64,000 nt of DNA from JAVXAG01 sp040307645 (lineage in GTDB: Bacteria > Bacillota > Clostridia > Peptostreptococcales > Anaerovoracaceae). This document shows, piece after piece, positions 1 through 7,391 of this stretch (position 1 is its first letter; each line of letters opens with the position of its first letter). Below the pieces are notes generated by a model. That model was not told the origin of the DNA and did not search any database. It saw nothing but the letters and a program-made list of their open reading frames with translations. The position numbers and the translations under genes are program-made. The stretch covers positions 1 to 64,000 of the forward strand of contig JAWRJF010000009.1 of the NCBI GenBank assembly GCA_040307645.1. Reading direction: 5' to 3'.

Positions 1-174
1 AAGACTTATATCATTTACGTATGGCCCATATTCACGAGAAATATCCCCACTACCCGGTCGTTCCACTTTAATCATTTGTGCACCCATATCCGCTAGCAAC
101 ATACCGCAGAAAGGCGCGGCTAAAACTTGAGAAAGATCAAGAATTTTAATTCCTTCAAGAGGTCTCTTTTTCAT
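1..174 (-). CDS. CaiB/BaiF-type (class III) CoA-transferase, 3' part outside the window
   Basis: Only the first 58 codons are inside the window; the gene runs off the left edge. The N-terminus (MKKRPLEGIKILDLSQ, then GMLLADMGAQMIKVERPGSG) is the typical opening of class III CoA-transferases: a hydrophobic strand, an LLADMGA helix and the VERPGSGD loop. The family moves CoA between carboxylic acids as acyl-CoA thioesters in the cytoplasm. The start is the ATG at 172-174. It lies about 50 bp behind another CoA-transferase of the same family on the same strand, so the two are probably co-transcribed from the promoter near 2737. Two different transferases next to one dehydrogenase suggest a pathway activating and recycling CoA on one organic acid. 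The substrate cannot be told from this fragment. Confidence 0.85.
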   Translation of the reverse strand, partial: MKKRPLEGIKILDLSQVLAAPFCGMLLADMGAQMIKVERPGSGDISREYGPYVNDISL

Positions 175-223
175 GCCTTACACTCCTTAATATAATTACT
201 TATGAGATTCTATATTAAATCTA

Positions 224-1402
224 CTAGATGACACCTTTTTGTTGCAGGTGCTCCAACCCTTTAGAATCAATATTTAATTTCCCATAAATTTCAGCGTTAT
301 GTTCCCCTAAGCCTGGTGCTGAACCCATAGGTTCTTCAGTCTCACCAGCAAACTTGACTGGTCTTCCTGGCATTTGTAGCTTACCAATCTTAGCATCTTC
401 TACTGTAACTATCATGTTTCTCTCGTACAATTGCGGTTCTTCTAAAGCCTCTTTCGTTGTACTACACAAAGTACCTGGTATAAGAGCTTTATCACAGATG
501 GCTGCAATCTCCTGCATCGTATATTCTTCAAACAGTTTTTCGATTTTAACCCTTAGATCTCCAAAATAATGTAGACCTCTCACTAGGTTAGAACAGTATT
601 TTTCTGAAGTTTTCCACTCTGGCATATCAAATGCATCACAGAACTTAGCCCACTGTGCATCTGACGAAATACCTATAGCAACATATCCATTACTACATTT
701 AAGTATATCATAAGGATTTATAAGAGGATGTGCATTTCCTGTACGCATTGGGTCTTCTTGGCTGGCTCCATATGTAATTACCTTATCTTCAGATATTGCA
801 ATTACAGAACCACAAAGAGATGTTTCTACTATCTGTCCTTGCCCAGTCTCCTTAGCATCATAAATAGCCACACACAAGGCAGATGCAAGAAAGCTGGCAG
901 CATAGTGCTCTGAGATTGAAAATCCAATACGTGTAGGTGGATTTTCAGGAAACCCAGTAAAATGCATTACACCGCTCTTTGCCTGAGCCACTAGGTCAGA
1001 TTGAGGAACATTAGTTTCCGCCCCAGTAGAGCCATATGCAGAGATACGTCCATAAACGATAGATGGTTTTACCACTGATAACTCTTCATATCCTAAACCA
1101 AGATCTTCCATAGTCCCTGGAAGATAGTTTTCTAAAATAGCATCAGCTGTTGCTACAAGTTCTTTGAAAATTTCTTTTCCTTCCGGATGACATAGGTCTA
1201 AAGTAACACTTTTTTTCCCGCGATCACGGAAAACATGATGTGGACTAGCACCATTTTTCAATGGTGCTAACCCACGGAGGGGATCCCCTCCACATGGTGT
1301 TTCTACTTTGATAACCTCTGCTCCATAATCTGCCAGTTCCATCCCGCAGTAGCCGGAAAGTGTTGTTAAATCGAGAATTCTTATTCCTTTTAAAGGTAAC
1401 AT
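224..1402 (-). CDS. CaiB/BaiF-type (class III) CoA-transferase
   Basis: This 392-residue protein has the normal length for a class III (formyl-CoA/crotonobetainyl-CoA type) CoA-transferase, an intertwined-dimer cytoplasmic enzyme that moves CoA between acids. Seen: N-terminal KGIRILDLT, LADYGAEVIKVE, the DLVAQAKSG segment near residue 136 and the TGQGQIV stretch near 180. Aligning by eye to the family, the position usually held by the catalytic Asp (the aspartyl-CoA thioester residue, D169 in formyl-CoA transferase) is Glu165 here (SISEHYAAS); this is unusual if the alignment is right. It follows the acyl-CoA dehydrogenase by about 40 bp and precedes a second transferase, so the three form one operon. 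It could act on a carnitine-like, cinnamate-like or other enoyl acid; the sequence alone does not say. Confidence 0.85.
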   Translation of the reverse strand: MLPLKGIRILDLTTLSGYCGMELADYGAEVIKVETPCGGDPLRGLAPLKNGASPHHVFRDRGKKSVTLDLCHPEGKEIFKELVATADAILENYLPGTMEDLGLGYEELSVVKPSIVYGRISAYGSTGAETNVPQSDLVAQAKSGVMHFTGFPENPPTRIGFSISEHYAASFLASALCVAIYDAKETGQGQIVETSLCGSVIAISEDKVITYGASQEDPMRTGNAHPLINPYDILKCSNGYVAIGISSDAQWAKFCDAFDMPEWKTSEKYCSNLVRGLHYFGDLRVKIEKLFEEYTMQEIAAICDKALIPGTLCSTTKEALEEPQLYERNMIVTVEDAKIGKLQMPGRPVKFAGETEEPMGSAPGLGEHNAEIYGKLNIDSKGLEHLQQKGVI

Positions 1403-1442
1403 ATAAGCCTCCTGTTACTGTGAGAGCATAGGCCTCACGATT

Positions 1443-2624
1443 TTATTTTTCGTAGTCCCAACCTGTGTAGATTTCCACACCACGTTTTTTAATTTGTCCA
1501 CCGATTACGTTACGCTGTATTTCTGAAGTTCCTTCCCAAATACGGTCAACTCTTGTATCACGCCATAGACGCTCTACTGGATTTTCTCTCATGTATCCAC
1601 GACCACCAAGGATCTGAACACCTGTATCACATACACGGCCAACCATTTCTGAACAATATAATTTCAAAGCGGATGCACGAGCATGCTTTAATTTACGATC
1701 TGAGATGTTTCCGGAAATTTCCCAGCAAACACGGTAAAGCAAGCTTTTTGCTGCCATGATATCCATAGTCATGTCAACAAGCATATGTTCAATTACTTGA
1801 TACTCTCTAATAGGGCGTCCGCCTTGCATTCTTCCTGCTGCCCATTCATTTGCAACATTTAGAACACGCTCAGCTCCACCAACACAACGAGCAGCAATAC
1901 CTAATCTAGCTTCTACGAACCAGTCTTTAGTCATGTTGAATCCATCACCAACTTTACCAAGAATTCTTGATTCATCTACTACAACATCTTTAAATGTAAA
2001 TTCAGGATGTTTGAAAGCAAAATGATGTGTAAATTCAGGTGTACGTTTGATGCTAACTCCAGGAGCATCTTTTTCAACGAAAAATACTGTAGCTTTGTTT
2101 GGATCTCCATCAACATGAGCATGAACAAGAAGGAAGTCAGCTATATTACCAACTGTAACATACCATTTTTCACCATTAATACGATAACCTCCATCACATT
2201 TATCAGCTCTTGTTAAGCACTGTGTTGGGTCTGATCCAGCATCAGCCTCTGTGATTGCATATGCATCACGACGCTTACACTGACATGTAGGGATAAGATA
2301 CTCTTCAATCTGTTCCTTAGTACCAAAGCACATAGGATATGATGGTTGTGGAACTGCGTCCCAAATAGCGCCAGTTGACATACCAAGCTGTTCACTAACT
2401 AACATCTGTTCAAATAATGTCATTCCTTGACCACCATGCTCTTTAGAGTGGTTTGTAGCATTAAATCCCCATTCCATAACCTGCTGGTTTATGTACGCAT
2501 GAGTCTCTGGGGTAATCCCGTTGTTCTCTTCACATTCCATTTCGTAAGGGAAAAGAACCTCCTCTGTAAATGCTTTAGCCTTTTCTTGTAACTCTCGATG
2601 AGCTTTACTTAAAGTGAAATCCAT
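1443..2624 (-). CDS. acyl-CoA dehydrogenase
   Basis: A 393-residue FAD-dependent acyl-CoA dehydrogenase that introduces or removes the alpha-beta double bond of an acyl-CoA thioester, passing electrons to an electron-transfer flavoprotein. Seen: an all-helical N-terminal domain (MDFTLSKAHRELQ), the middle domain ITEADAGSDPTQ and GEKWYVTVGNIAD, and the C-terminal signature QILGGRGYMRENPVERLWRD followed by IWEGTSEIQR, whose Glu near residue 364 is the expected catalytic base. The ATG at 2624 is chosen because AGAAAGGAG lies about 10 bases upstream; an extension to 2651 would include that ribosome site. It is first in the operon with two CoA-transferases, behind a promoter at 2723-2751. Caia-like (crotonobetainyl-CoA reductase) function is one possibility, but the chain length and substrate are unknown. 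Confidence 0.9.
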   Translation of the reverse strand: MDFTLSKAHRELQEKAKAFTEEVLFPYEMECEENNGITPETHAYINQQVMEWGFNATNHSKEHGGQGMTLFEQMLVSEQLGMSTGAIWDAVPQPSYPMCFGTKEQIEEYLIPTCQCKRRDAYAITEADAGSDPTQCLTRADKCDGGYRINGEKWYVTVGNIADFLLVHAHVDGDPNKATVFFVEKDAPGVSIKRTPEFTHHFAFKHPEFTFKDVVVDESRILGKVGDGFNMTKDWFVEARLGIAARCVGGAERVLNVANEWAAGRMQGGRPIREYQVIEHMLVDMTMDIMAAKSLLYRVCWEISGNISDRKLKHARASALKLYCSEMVGRVCDTGVQILGGRGYMRENPVERLWRDTRVDRIWEGTSEIQRNVIGGQIKKRGVEIYTGWDYEK

Positions 2625-2722
2625 AATAAATATACTCCTTTCTATTATCACCAGTGATGCAAACCATTCCTAAAAACTTATTATTTAATACTTTAAATGG
2701 TTCATGCCTTCACGTTGGCTTC

Positions 2723-2751
2723 ATTATATCGAGCAACATGAATAGGTTCAA
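2723..2751 (-). promoter_or_regulatory. sigma-A type promoter of the acyl-CoA dehydrogenase/CoA-transferase operon
   Basis: On the minus strand TTGAAC (2746-2751) and TATAAT (2723-2728) are separated by exactly 17 bases. The predicted start near 2716 gives an untranslated leader of about 90 bases before the ATG at 2624. The rest of the gap up to the tRNA (about 2760-3030) is very AT-rich and shows no gene, riboswitch or repeat that I can recognise. Confidence 0.7.
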
Positions 2752-3031
2752 ATGATTCTTTACAGATTTTTCAGTCAATTATTTTTGCAAAAAGTCTCAA
2801 CCCTTTTCAATACAATGGTCACAGCTAATTTTCCACTTCTTTATTCATGAATATTTATGTGGTATTTTGCAGTCTTTTTTAATAAAAAGTAATATAAAAA
2901 TGATTTGCAAAAAATATTTCATGATAAAGGTATGATGAAAGTATGAATTATAATTAAATGATTAAAATAGGGAGAATCCCTTAGACTGAAATGGAATATT
3001 ATTTATTTAAAGAAATGTATAGTGGTTTAAT

Positions 3032-3060
3032 AAAAAAACCTGTAACTATTAAATTACAGG
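3032..3060 (-). terminator. intrinsic terminator of the tRNA-Ser gene
   Basis: Minus-strand hairpin with a 7-bp stem CCTGTAA/TTACAGG (3039-3045 with 3054-3060), followed by seven T residues (3038-3032). It lies 10 bases after the tRNA 3' end, so the tRNA appears to be a single-gene unit. Confidence 0.8.
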
Positions 3061-3070
3061 CCTTTATTTT

Positions 3071-3157
3071 TGGCGGAGAGTCAGGGATTCGAACCCTGGG
3101 CCCTAGACGGGCACGGCATTTCGAGTGCCGCACGATCGACCACTCTGACAACTCTCC
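3071..3157 (-). tRNA. tRNA-Ser (anticodon CGA)
   Basis: Reads on the minus strand from GGAGAGTTGTC to an encoded CCA end. The acceptor stem GGAGAGT pairs with ACTCTCC; the T arm contains GGTTCGAATCC; the anticodon loop CTCGAAA sits on a CGGCA/TGCCG stem, giving anticodon CGA that reads UCG. The long variable arm (about GTGCCCGTCTAGGGCCC) is the class II feature expected of serine tRNA. The 87-base length including CCA is normal. A hairpin with a T-run follows. Confidence 0.95.
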
Positions 3158-3289
3158 ATTATAAAAAACTATAAAAATTCTTAGATAGAACTTTTAACTC
3201 GTTTTCGATTATAACATATTTTTTCTGTATTTTCAATTGTGATTATGTATGATATATTATTATTATATTATAAAAAAGGAAGCAATTTA

Positions 3290-4090
3290 ATGGGTAGAAA
3301 TATTAATATTATAGTGGCAAATCCGGCCGGCAATATAACAATATTTGTCTTGGATAAAATTGAAAAAGAAGACTATGCTTTAGTTGGTAAAAAACTCTTA
3401 GACATAAAAGATTTACAAGGAGAGCAGGTAGCTTTTATAAAAGAACTGTCCTCTAGAGACAAACTACCTTTTGTTGGAGAAATTGAAATGTGCGGCATGG
3501 AATTTTGTGGAAATGCCTCAAGATCTTTTGCTCTAATTGCTGCCAAAGCAATGGGATTAACTGGTCTAAATATTGTGAAGGTTAAAACCAGCGGAAGCAA
3601 ACAGCTTTTAAAGGTTATTATAGAGGCCGATAAAGGTTACACAAAAATCCAGATGCCAAATCCCCTAAGCATTGTCAATAAAGATGAAATGACAATTGTT
3701 GATTTTGGCGGAATAATTCATGCTGTAGTTAAAGATGCTGATCCTACTATGAAAAATTTTGAAAAAATAAAGTCTCTTGTTGAAGAGCTCTACGATCCAC
3801 CTGCTCTAGGTGTAATGTTTTACAACACGAAAGATTGCTTTCTCACTCCCATAGTCTATGTGAAAGACGTCGACACAACTTACTTTGAGGGTAGCTGCGG
3901 TTCAGGTTCTACAGCTGTAGCAATATCTTTTGCCGTGCAAGATGAGTTGGATCAAGGTACTTACAAGTTTCAGTTCAATCAACCAGCTGGAATAATTACA
4001 TCTACTATAGAAAAAGAAAACGGCCTTATAAAAGCCGTTTATATCGAAGGAATGGTTGAATATAGTGATATTATGACTGTAGAATTATAA
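3290..4090 (+). CDS. DapF-superfamily amino-acid epimerase/racemase (non-canonical)
   Basis: A 266-residue protein of the PLP-independent diaminopimelate epimerase fold, in which two cysteines act as acid and base to invert an alpha carbon. Seen: first active-site region MCGMEFCGNASRSF with Cys73, the FGGIIHAVV segment resembling the DapF PHAV loop, and the second site GSCGSGSTAVA with Cys203. Both catalytic Cys are kept, but the canonical DapF motifs (GNGARC, ACGTGA) are altered, so the substrate is probably not diaminopimelate. Histidine racemase and the CntK branch are related alternatives. The ATG at 3290 is preferred over one at 3239 because AAGGA lies about 10 bases upstream. It is alone between tRNA-Ser and a convergent lipid kinase, overlapping its end by 6 bp. 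Confidence 0.8.
   Translation: MGRNINIIVANPAGNITIFVLDKIEKEDYALVGKKLLDIKDLQGEQVAFIKELSSRDKLPFVGEIEMCGMEFCGNASRSFALIAAKAMGLTGLNIVKVKTSGSKQLLKVIIEADKGYTKIQMPNPLSIVNKDEMTIVDFGGIIHAVVKDADPTMKNFEKIKSLVEELYDPPALGVMFYNTKDCFLTPIVYVKDVDTTYFEGSCGSGSTAVAISFAVQDELDQGTYKFQFNQPAGIITSTIEKENGLIKAVYIEGMVEYSDIMTVEL
4005..4040 (-). terminator. intrinsic terminator of the lipid kinase gene, inside the convergent epimerase gene
   Basis: Minus-strand hairpin AAACGGC (4040-4034) and GCCGTTT (4024-4018), then TTCTTTTTC. It lies about 45 bases past the kinase stop codon at 4085 and within the last 25 codons of the epimerase gene. The position and the T-run fit a minus-strand terminator. Confidence 0.6.
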
Positions 4091-5029
4091 CTTTGGAACT
4101 ATAAATTCAAAAGCATCTTTTACAATTTCCATGTTTATCTCGCCTACAGTTGATATTTCGCCATCTGTGCAAAGTCTAAAGCACATTGCCTTCGGGGTTA
4201 TCTTCACAGATTTACATTTTTTTGCTAAAAATATCTTTTCTATCCCCGGTTTATCAATATGTTTCCCTTTAGTATAACTTGGGAAAAGCTTTACAAAACG
4301 GCTTCTTGACACATGATGAATTATGTTTAAATCAAATAATCCATCTGAAGTTGAAGCTTGTGGTGAACTCTTTATTCCGCCGCCACAAAATGAACCATTG
4401 GCTATTGCACATAGCAATACGTCTCCGTCCTCAATAATCTTTCCATCAGCTTCTACTTTAAGTCTTGCACCTTTTTTCTCTACGAGGGTTCCTATTATTG
4501 CTATTAGATATGCTAAAGATCCTGATATGAGAGGATATGTCTTTAATTTCGCTGTTAAATCTACAACATTACAGTCAAATCCTATATTAAACATATTGGC
4601 ACAATACCTAGTCGTATACTTTCCATCAATTACGCCCTCATATTTAATCAGGTCGGTTTTTATTGTTTTCCCTGCAAACTGGCTTTCAAGGTCTAAAAAA
4701 TCCTTAGAATTTCCAAAATTCCTTATAAAGTCGTTTCCTGTTCCTAGTGGTATGCAACCACAGGAAACATTGTGGAATCCGAAGATTCCATTGATTATCT
4801 CGTTTAGGGTTCCGTCACCTCCACATGGAAACACCCTTATCTTTTCGTTTTTATCGTAAGCTTCTTGGCTAACTCTTCGTGCATATTTTTCCCCGTCGCC
4901 AATTGACTCTGTTATATATATAATTGAATTTTCTCCTAAATATGTAGATGTAGTATTTATCTGCTTAATCAGCTTATCTATACCTTTTCCTTGTCCCGCC
5001 ATAGGGTTAATAATAAAATAATTTTTCAT
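4085..5029 (-). CDS. diacylglycerol kinase-like lipid kinase (YegS/DgkB family)
   Basis: A 314-residue cytoplasmic lipid kinase of the DAGK catalytic superfamily. Seen: N-terminal FIINPMAGQGKG, the nucleotide-binding motif CGGDGTLNEIINGI near residue 70, PLGTGNDFIRNFG near 97, and a C-terminal beta-sandwich with a GGIKSSPQASTSDGLFDLNII segment. Family members phosphorylate diacylglycerol, ceramide-like lipids or undecaprenol-like substrates with ATP; DgkB recycles diacylglycerol made during lipoteichoic acid synthesis. The start is the ATG at 5029. It is monocistronic, converging on the epimerase gene with a 6-bp tail overlap. The lipid substrate is not evident. Confidence 0.9.
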   Translation of the reverse strand: MKNYFIINPMAGQGKGIDKLIKQINTTSTYLGENSIIYITESIGDGEKYARRVSQEAYDKNEKIRVFPCGGDGTLNEIINGIFGFHNVSCGCIPLGTGNDFIRNFGNSKDFLDLESQFAGKTIKTDLIKYEGVIDGKYTTRYCANMFNIGFDCNVVDLTAKLKTYPLISGSLAYLIAIIGTLVEKKGARLKVEADGKIIEDGDVLLCAIANGSFCGGGIKSSPQASTSDGLFDLNIIHHVSRSRFVKLFPSYTKGKHIDKPGIEKIFLAKKCKSVKITPKAMCFRLCTDGEISTVGEINMEIVKDAFEFIVPKL

Positions 5030-5137
5030 ACAACTATTTTATCCTAATTGCCTTTAAAGTCAACTAAAAAAACTGTGCTACTTTTATTTTTAGGTTTACT
5101 GGGGTATAATATCAATATATAAAATAAGGAGGAAGTT

Positions 5138-6247
5138 ATGGATCCAAGAATTAAACAACTATCAAGCGTCTTAGTAAACTACTCTTGTAATTTAAAAAAA
5201 GGCGAAAAAATATTAATAGATTATGAAGGTGAGTGCTGTAAGCCCTTAGTAAAACAGATAATAAAAGATGTATATTCTGTAGGAGGAAAACCTTTTGTAA
5301 GCCTCAGAGACAGTTCAGTAACCAGAGAGATTTTGATGCACTGCGATGAAGAACAGATTAAATTTCAAAACGAATATCAACTTGCCCAGATGAAGGGTAT
5401 GGATGCATATATTGCCATAAGGGCTGGCGACAACACTTCAGAGCTTTCAGACGTACCATCTGAAAAAATGAATATGTATAATAAATTGACAGAGCCAACT
5501 TTAGACTACCGTGTAAATAAAACAAAATGGGTAATTTTAAGGTATCCGAATCCATCCATGGCCCAACTTGCAGGTACAAGCCTTGAGGCCTTTGAAGACT
5601 TTTTCTTCGATGTCTGTACTCTAGATTATAAAAAAATGAGCATTGCAATGGATTCATTAGTCCATCTGATGAATAAAACTGACAAGGTACGTATAGTTGG
5701 TCCAGGGACTGACCTTACTTTCTCAATTAAAGGCATAGGTGCTGTAAAATGCGCCGGAGAAAGAAATATTCCTGATGGAGAGGTTTACACTGCCCCCGTT
5801 AGAGAGTCAATGAATGGTACAATTGCATACAATACCTTCTCCGAAGAAATGGGATTTACCTACGAAAATATAAAATTTCAGATAAAAGATGGAAAAATTG
5901 TAGATGCTACCGCTAATGATACACAGAAAATAAATGAGCTTCTCGATACCGATCCAGGAGCAAGATATTTTGGTGAATTTGCCATTGGTGTCAACCCTTA
6001 TGTTCTAAATCCAATGAAAGATACTTTGTTTGATGAAAAAATTGCAGGCAGTTTCCACTTGACTCCGGGAATGTGCTATGAGGATGCTCCAAATGGCAAC
6101 AAGTCAGCTGTTCACTGGGATTTAGTAATGATACAAAGACCTGAATATGGTGGTGGCGAAATATATTTTGATGATGTTCTTATCAGAAAAGATGGTATAT
6201 TTGTAATACCCGAACTTGAATGCTTAAACCCTGAAAACCTAAAATAA
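5138..6247 (+). CDS. M29 family metallo-aminopeptidase (AmpS/PepS-like)
   Basis: A 369-residue cytoplasmic metallo-aminopeptidase releasing N-terminal residues from peptides. Seen: the N-terminal MDPRIKQLSSVLVNYS domain and the metal-site features of M29: Glu in PDGEVYTAPV, Glu in YFGEFAIGVNP, His in SFHLTPGMCYEDAP and His/Asp in SAVHWDLV. The length is normal for the family. The ATG is preceded by AAGGAGG with 6-base spacing, and a TATAAT lies at 5105-5110, about 30 bases before the start. It is a single gene: upstream is a divergent lipid kinase and downstream a shared terminator with the citrate operon. It fits a peptide- and amino-acid-using lifestyle. Confidence 0.92.
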   Translation: MDPRIKQLSSVLVNYSCNLKKGEKILIDYEGECCKPLVKQIIKDVYSVGGKPFVSLRDSSVTREILMHCDEEQIKFQNEYQLAQMKGMDAYIAIRAGDNTSELSDVPSEKMNMYNKLTEPTLDYRVNKTKWVILRYPNPSMAQLAGTSLEAFEDFFFDVCTLDYKKMSIAMDSLVHLMNKTDKVRIVGPGTDLTFSIKGIGAVKCAGERNIPDGEVYTAPVRESMNGTIAYNTFSEEMGFTYENIKFQIKDGKIVDATANDTQKINELLDTDPGARYFGEFAIGVNPYVLNPMKDTLFDEKIAGSFHLTPGMCYEDAPNGNKSAVHWDLVMIQRPEYGGGEIYFDDVLIRKDGIFVIPELECLNPENLK

Positions 6248-6253
6248 AAATAA

Positions 6254-6288
6254 AAAGGCTGATGTCAGATAAACCGACTTCAGCCTTT
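6254..6288. terminator. bidirectional terminator between the M29 peptidase and isocitrate dehydrogenase genes
   Basis: Hairpin AAAGGCTGA (6254-6262) and TCAGCCTTT (6280-6288), with A-rich and T-rich flanks on the two sides. It can stop transcription from both convergent genes. The TGA stop of the minus-strand isocitrate dehydrogenase gene (6280-6282) lies in the stem. Confidence 0.8.
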
Positions 6289-7389
6289 AATTTTATTTAT
6301 AATCATATCTGAGAATTGGTTACAAGTCATATTGCCTATTTCACTTTCATCAAGAGCCTTTTCTAAAACAGTTGCTTTATCGATATAACCAATATGTCTT
6401 AGCATCATTGCTGTTGCCTTTAAAATACTAGAAGGATTTGCATAGTCTCCCTTTCCTTCTTCAATTAGTCTTGGAGCAGAACCGTGAATTGCTTCAAACA
6501 TAGCATATTTATCTCCTATATTCGCACTGCCCGCTGTTCCCACACCACCTTGTATTTCCGCAGCTTCGTCAGTAATAATATCACCATAAAGATTTGGAAG
6601 CAGGAATACCTGGAACTGGCTTCTTATTTCTTTATTTACAAGATTAGCAGTCATAATATCAATATACCAGTCTTCTACTTCTATGCCTTCATAATTTTCT
6701 GCAACCTGATGACATATTTTCGAAAAGTTACCATCTGTCTTTTTCATTATATTAGCCTTAGTAACAACAGCAACCTTAGTTTTACCATTAGCAACTGCAT
6801 AATCAAAAGCCGCTTTTGCAATTCTCCTAGTCCCCAGATCAGTAGTTACCTTGAAATCCATAGCTAACTCTCCTGGTAACTCTACACCACGGCTTCCAAG
6901 GACATACTCACCCTCTGTATTTTCTCTATAAAAAATCCAATCAATATTTTCTTCCGGGACTACTACAGGCCTAACATTTGCGTATAAGTCAAGCTCTCTT
7001 CTAAGGGCCACGTTAGCGCTTTCCAAAGTACCTCCCTTTGGAGTAGTAGTTGGTCCTTTTAACAAAACATCACATTTCTTTATCTTTTCTAGAACGTCAA
7101 GAGGTACAGCTTGTCCCTTTTCCATTCTGTTTTCTAGCGTAAGACCTTCTATATCTTCCAAAACAACTTTCCCGCGAGTAATTTCATCATCAAGAAGATT
7201 GCATAGCACTCGCTTTGCCTCTTTCATGATAATTGGGCCTATACCGTCACCATCGATGATACCAATGGTGATCCTATCCATCTTTCGAAAATCTTTTGGT
7301 TCTCCACTATTTTTCATTTTTTCACAACGTTGTAGCTGTTCAATAATTAGTTCCCGAAATTTCTCTACCGCATCATTTACATAATCCAT
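6280..7389 (-). CDS. isocitrate dehydrogenase, NAD-type (isocitrate/isopropylmalate family)
   Basis: A 369-residue beta-decarboxylating dehydrogenase converting isocitrate to 2-oxoglutarate in the cytoplasm. Seen: an N-terminal extension of about 37 residues before the core TIGIIDGDGIGP, the substrate motif FYRENTEGEYVLGSRG, and the metal/cofactor region NLYGDIITDEAAEIQGG, then EAIHGSAPRLIEEG. The lack of leucine genes nearby and direct coupling to aconitase (2-bp gap) argue for isocitrate rather than isopropylmalate. NAD specificity is an inference from similarity to short clostridial forms; NADP is possible. It is the last gene of the Re-citrate synthase operon and so delivers 2-oxoglutarate, the substrate for the glutamate dehydrogenase encoded at 45394. 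Confidence 0.88.
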   Translation of the reverse strand: MDYVNDAVEKFRELIIEQLQRCEKMKNSGEPKDFRKMDRITIGIIDGDGIGPIIMKEAKRVLCNLLDDEITRGKVVLEDIEGLTLENRMEKGQAVPLDVLEKIKKCDVLLKGPTTTPKGGTLESANVALRRELDLYANVRPVVVPEENIDWIFYRENTEGEYVLGSRGVELPGELAMDFKVTTDLGTRRIAKAAFDYAVANGKTKVAVVTKANIMKKTDGNFSKICHQVAENYEGIEVEDWYIDIMTANLVNKEIRSQFQVFLLPNLYGDIITDEAAEIQGGVGTAGSANIGDKYAMFEAIHGSAPRLIEEGKGDYANPSSILKATAMMLRHIGYIDKATVLEKALDESEIGNMTCNQFSDMIINKIKG

Positions 7390-7391
7390 AT

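Noticed and set aside
2641..2820. Sigma-54 promoter before the acyl-CoA dehydrogenase
   Set aside because: GG and GC pairs are spaced 8 or 12 bases, not the required 10; a good sigma-A promoter is present.
4323..4859. 178-codon plus-strand frame opposite the lipid kinase
   Set aside because: It is the complement of a clear kinase gene, without a ribosome site or recognisable domain.
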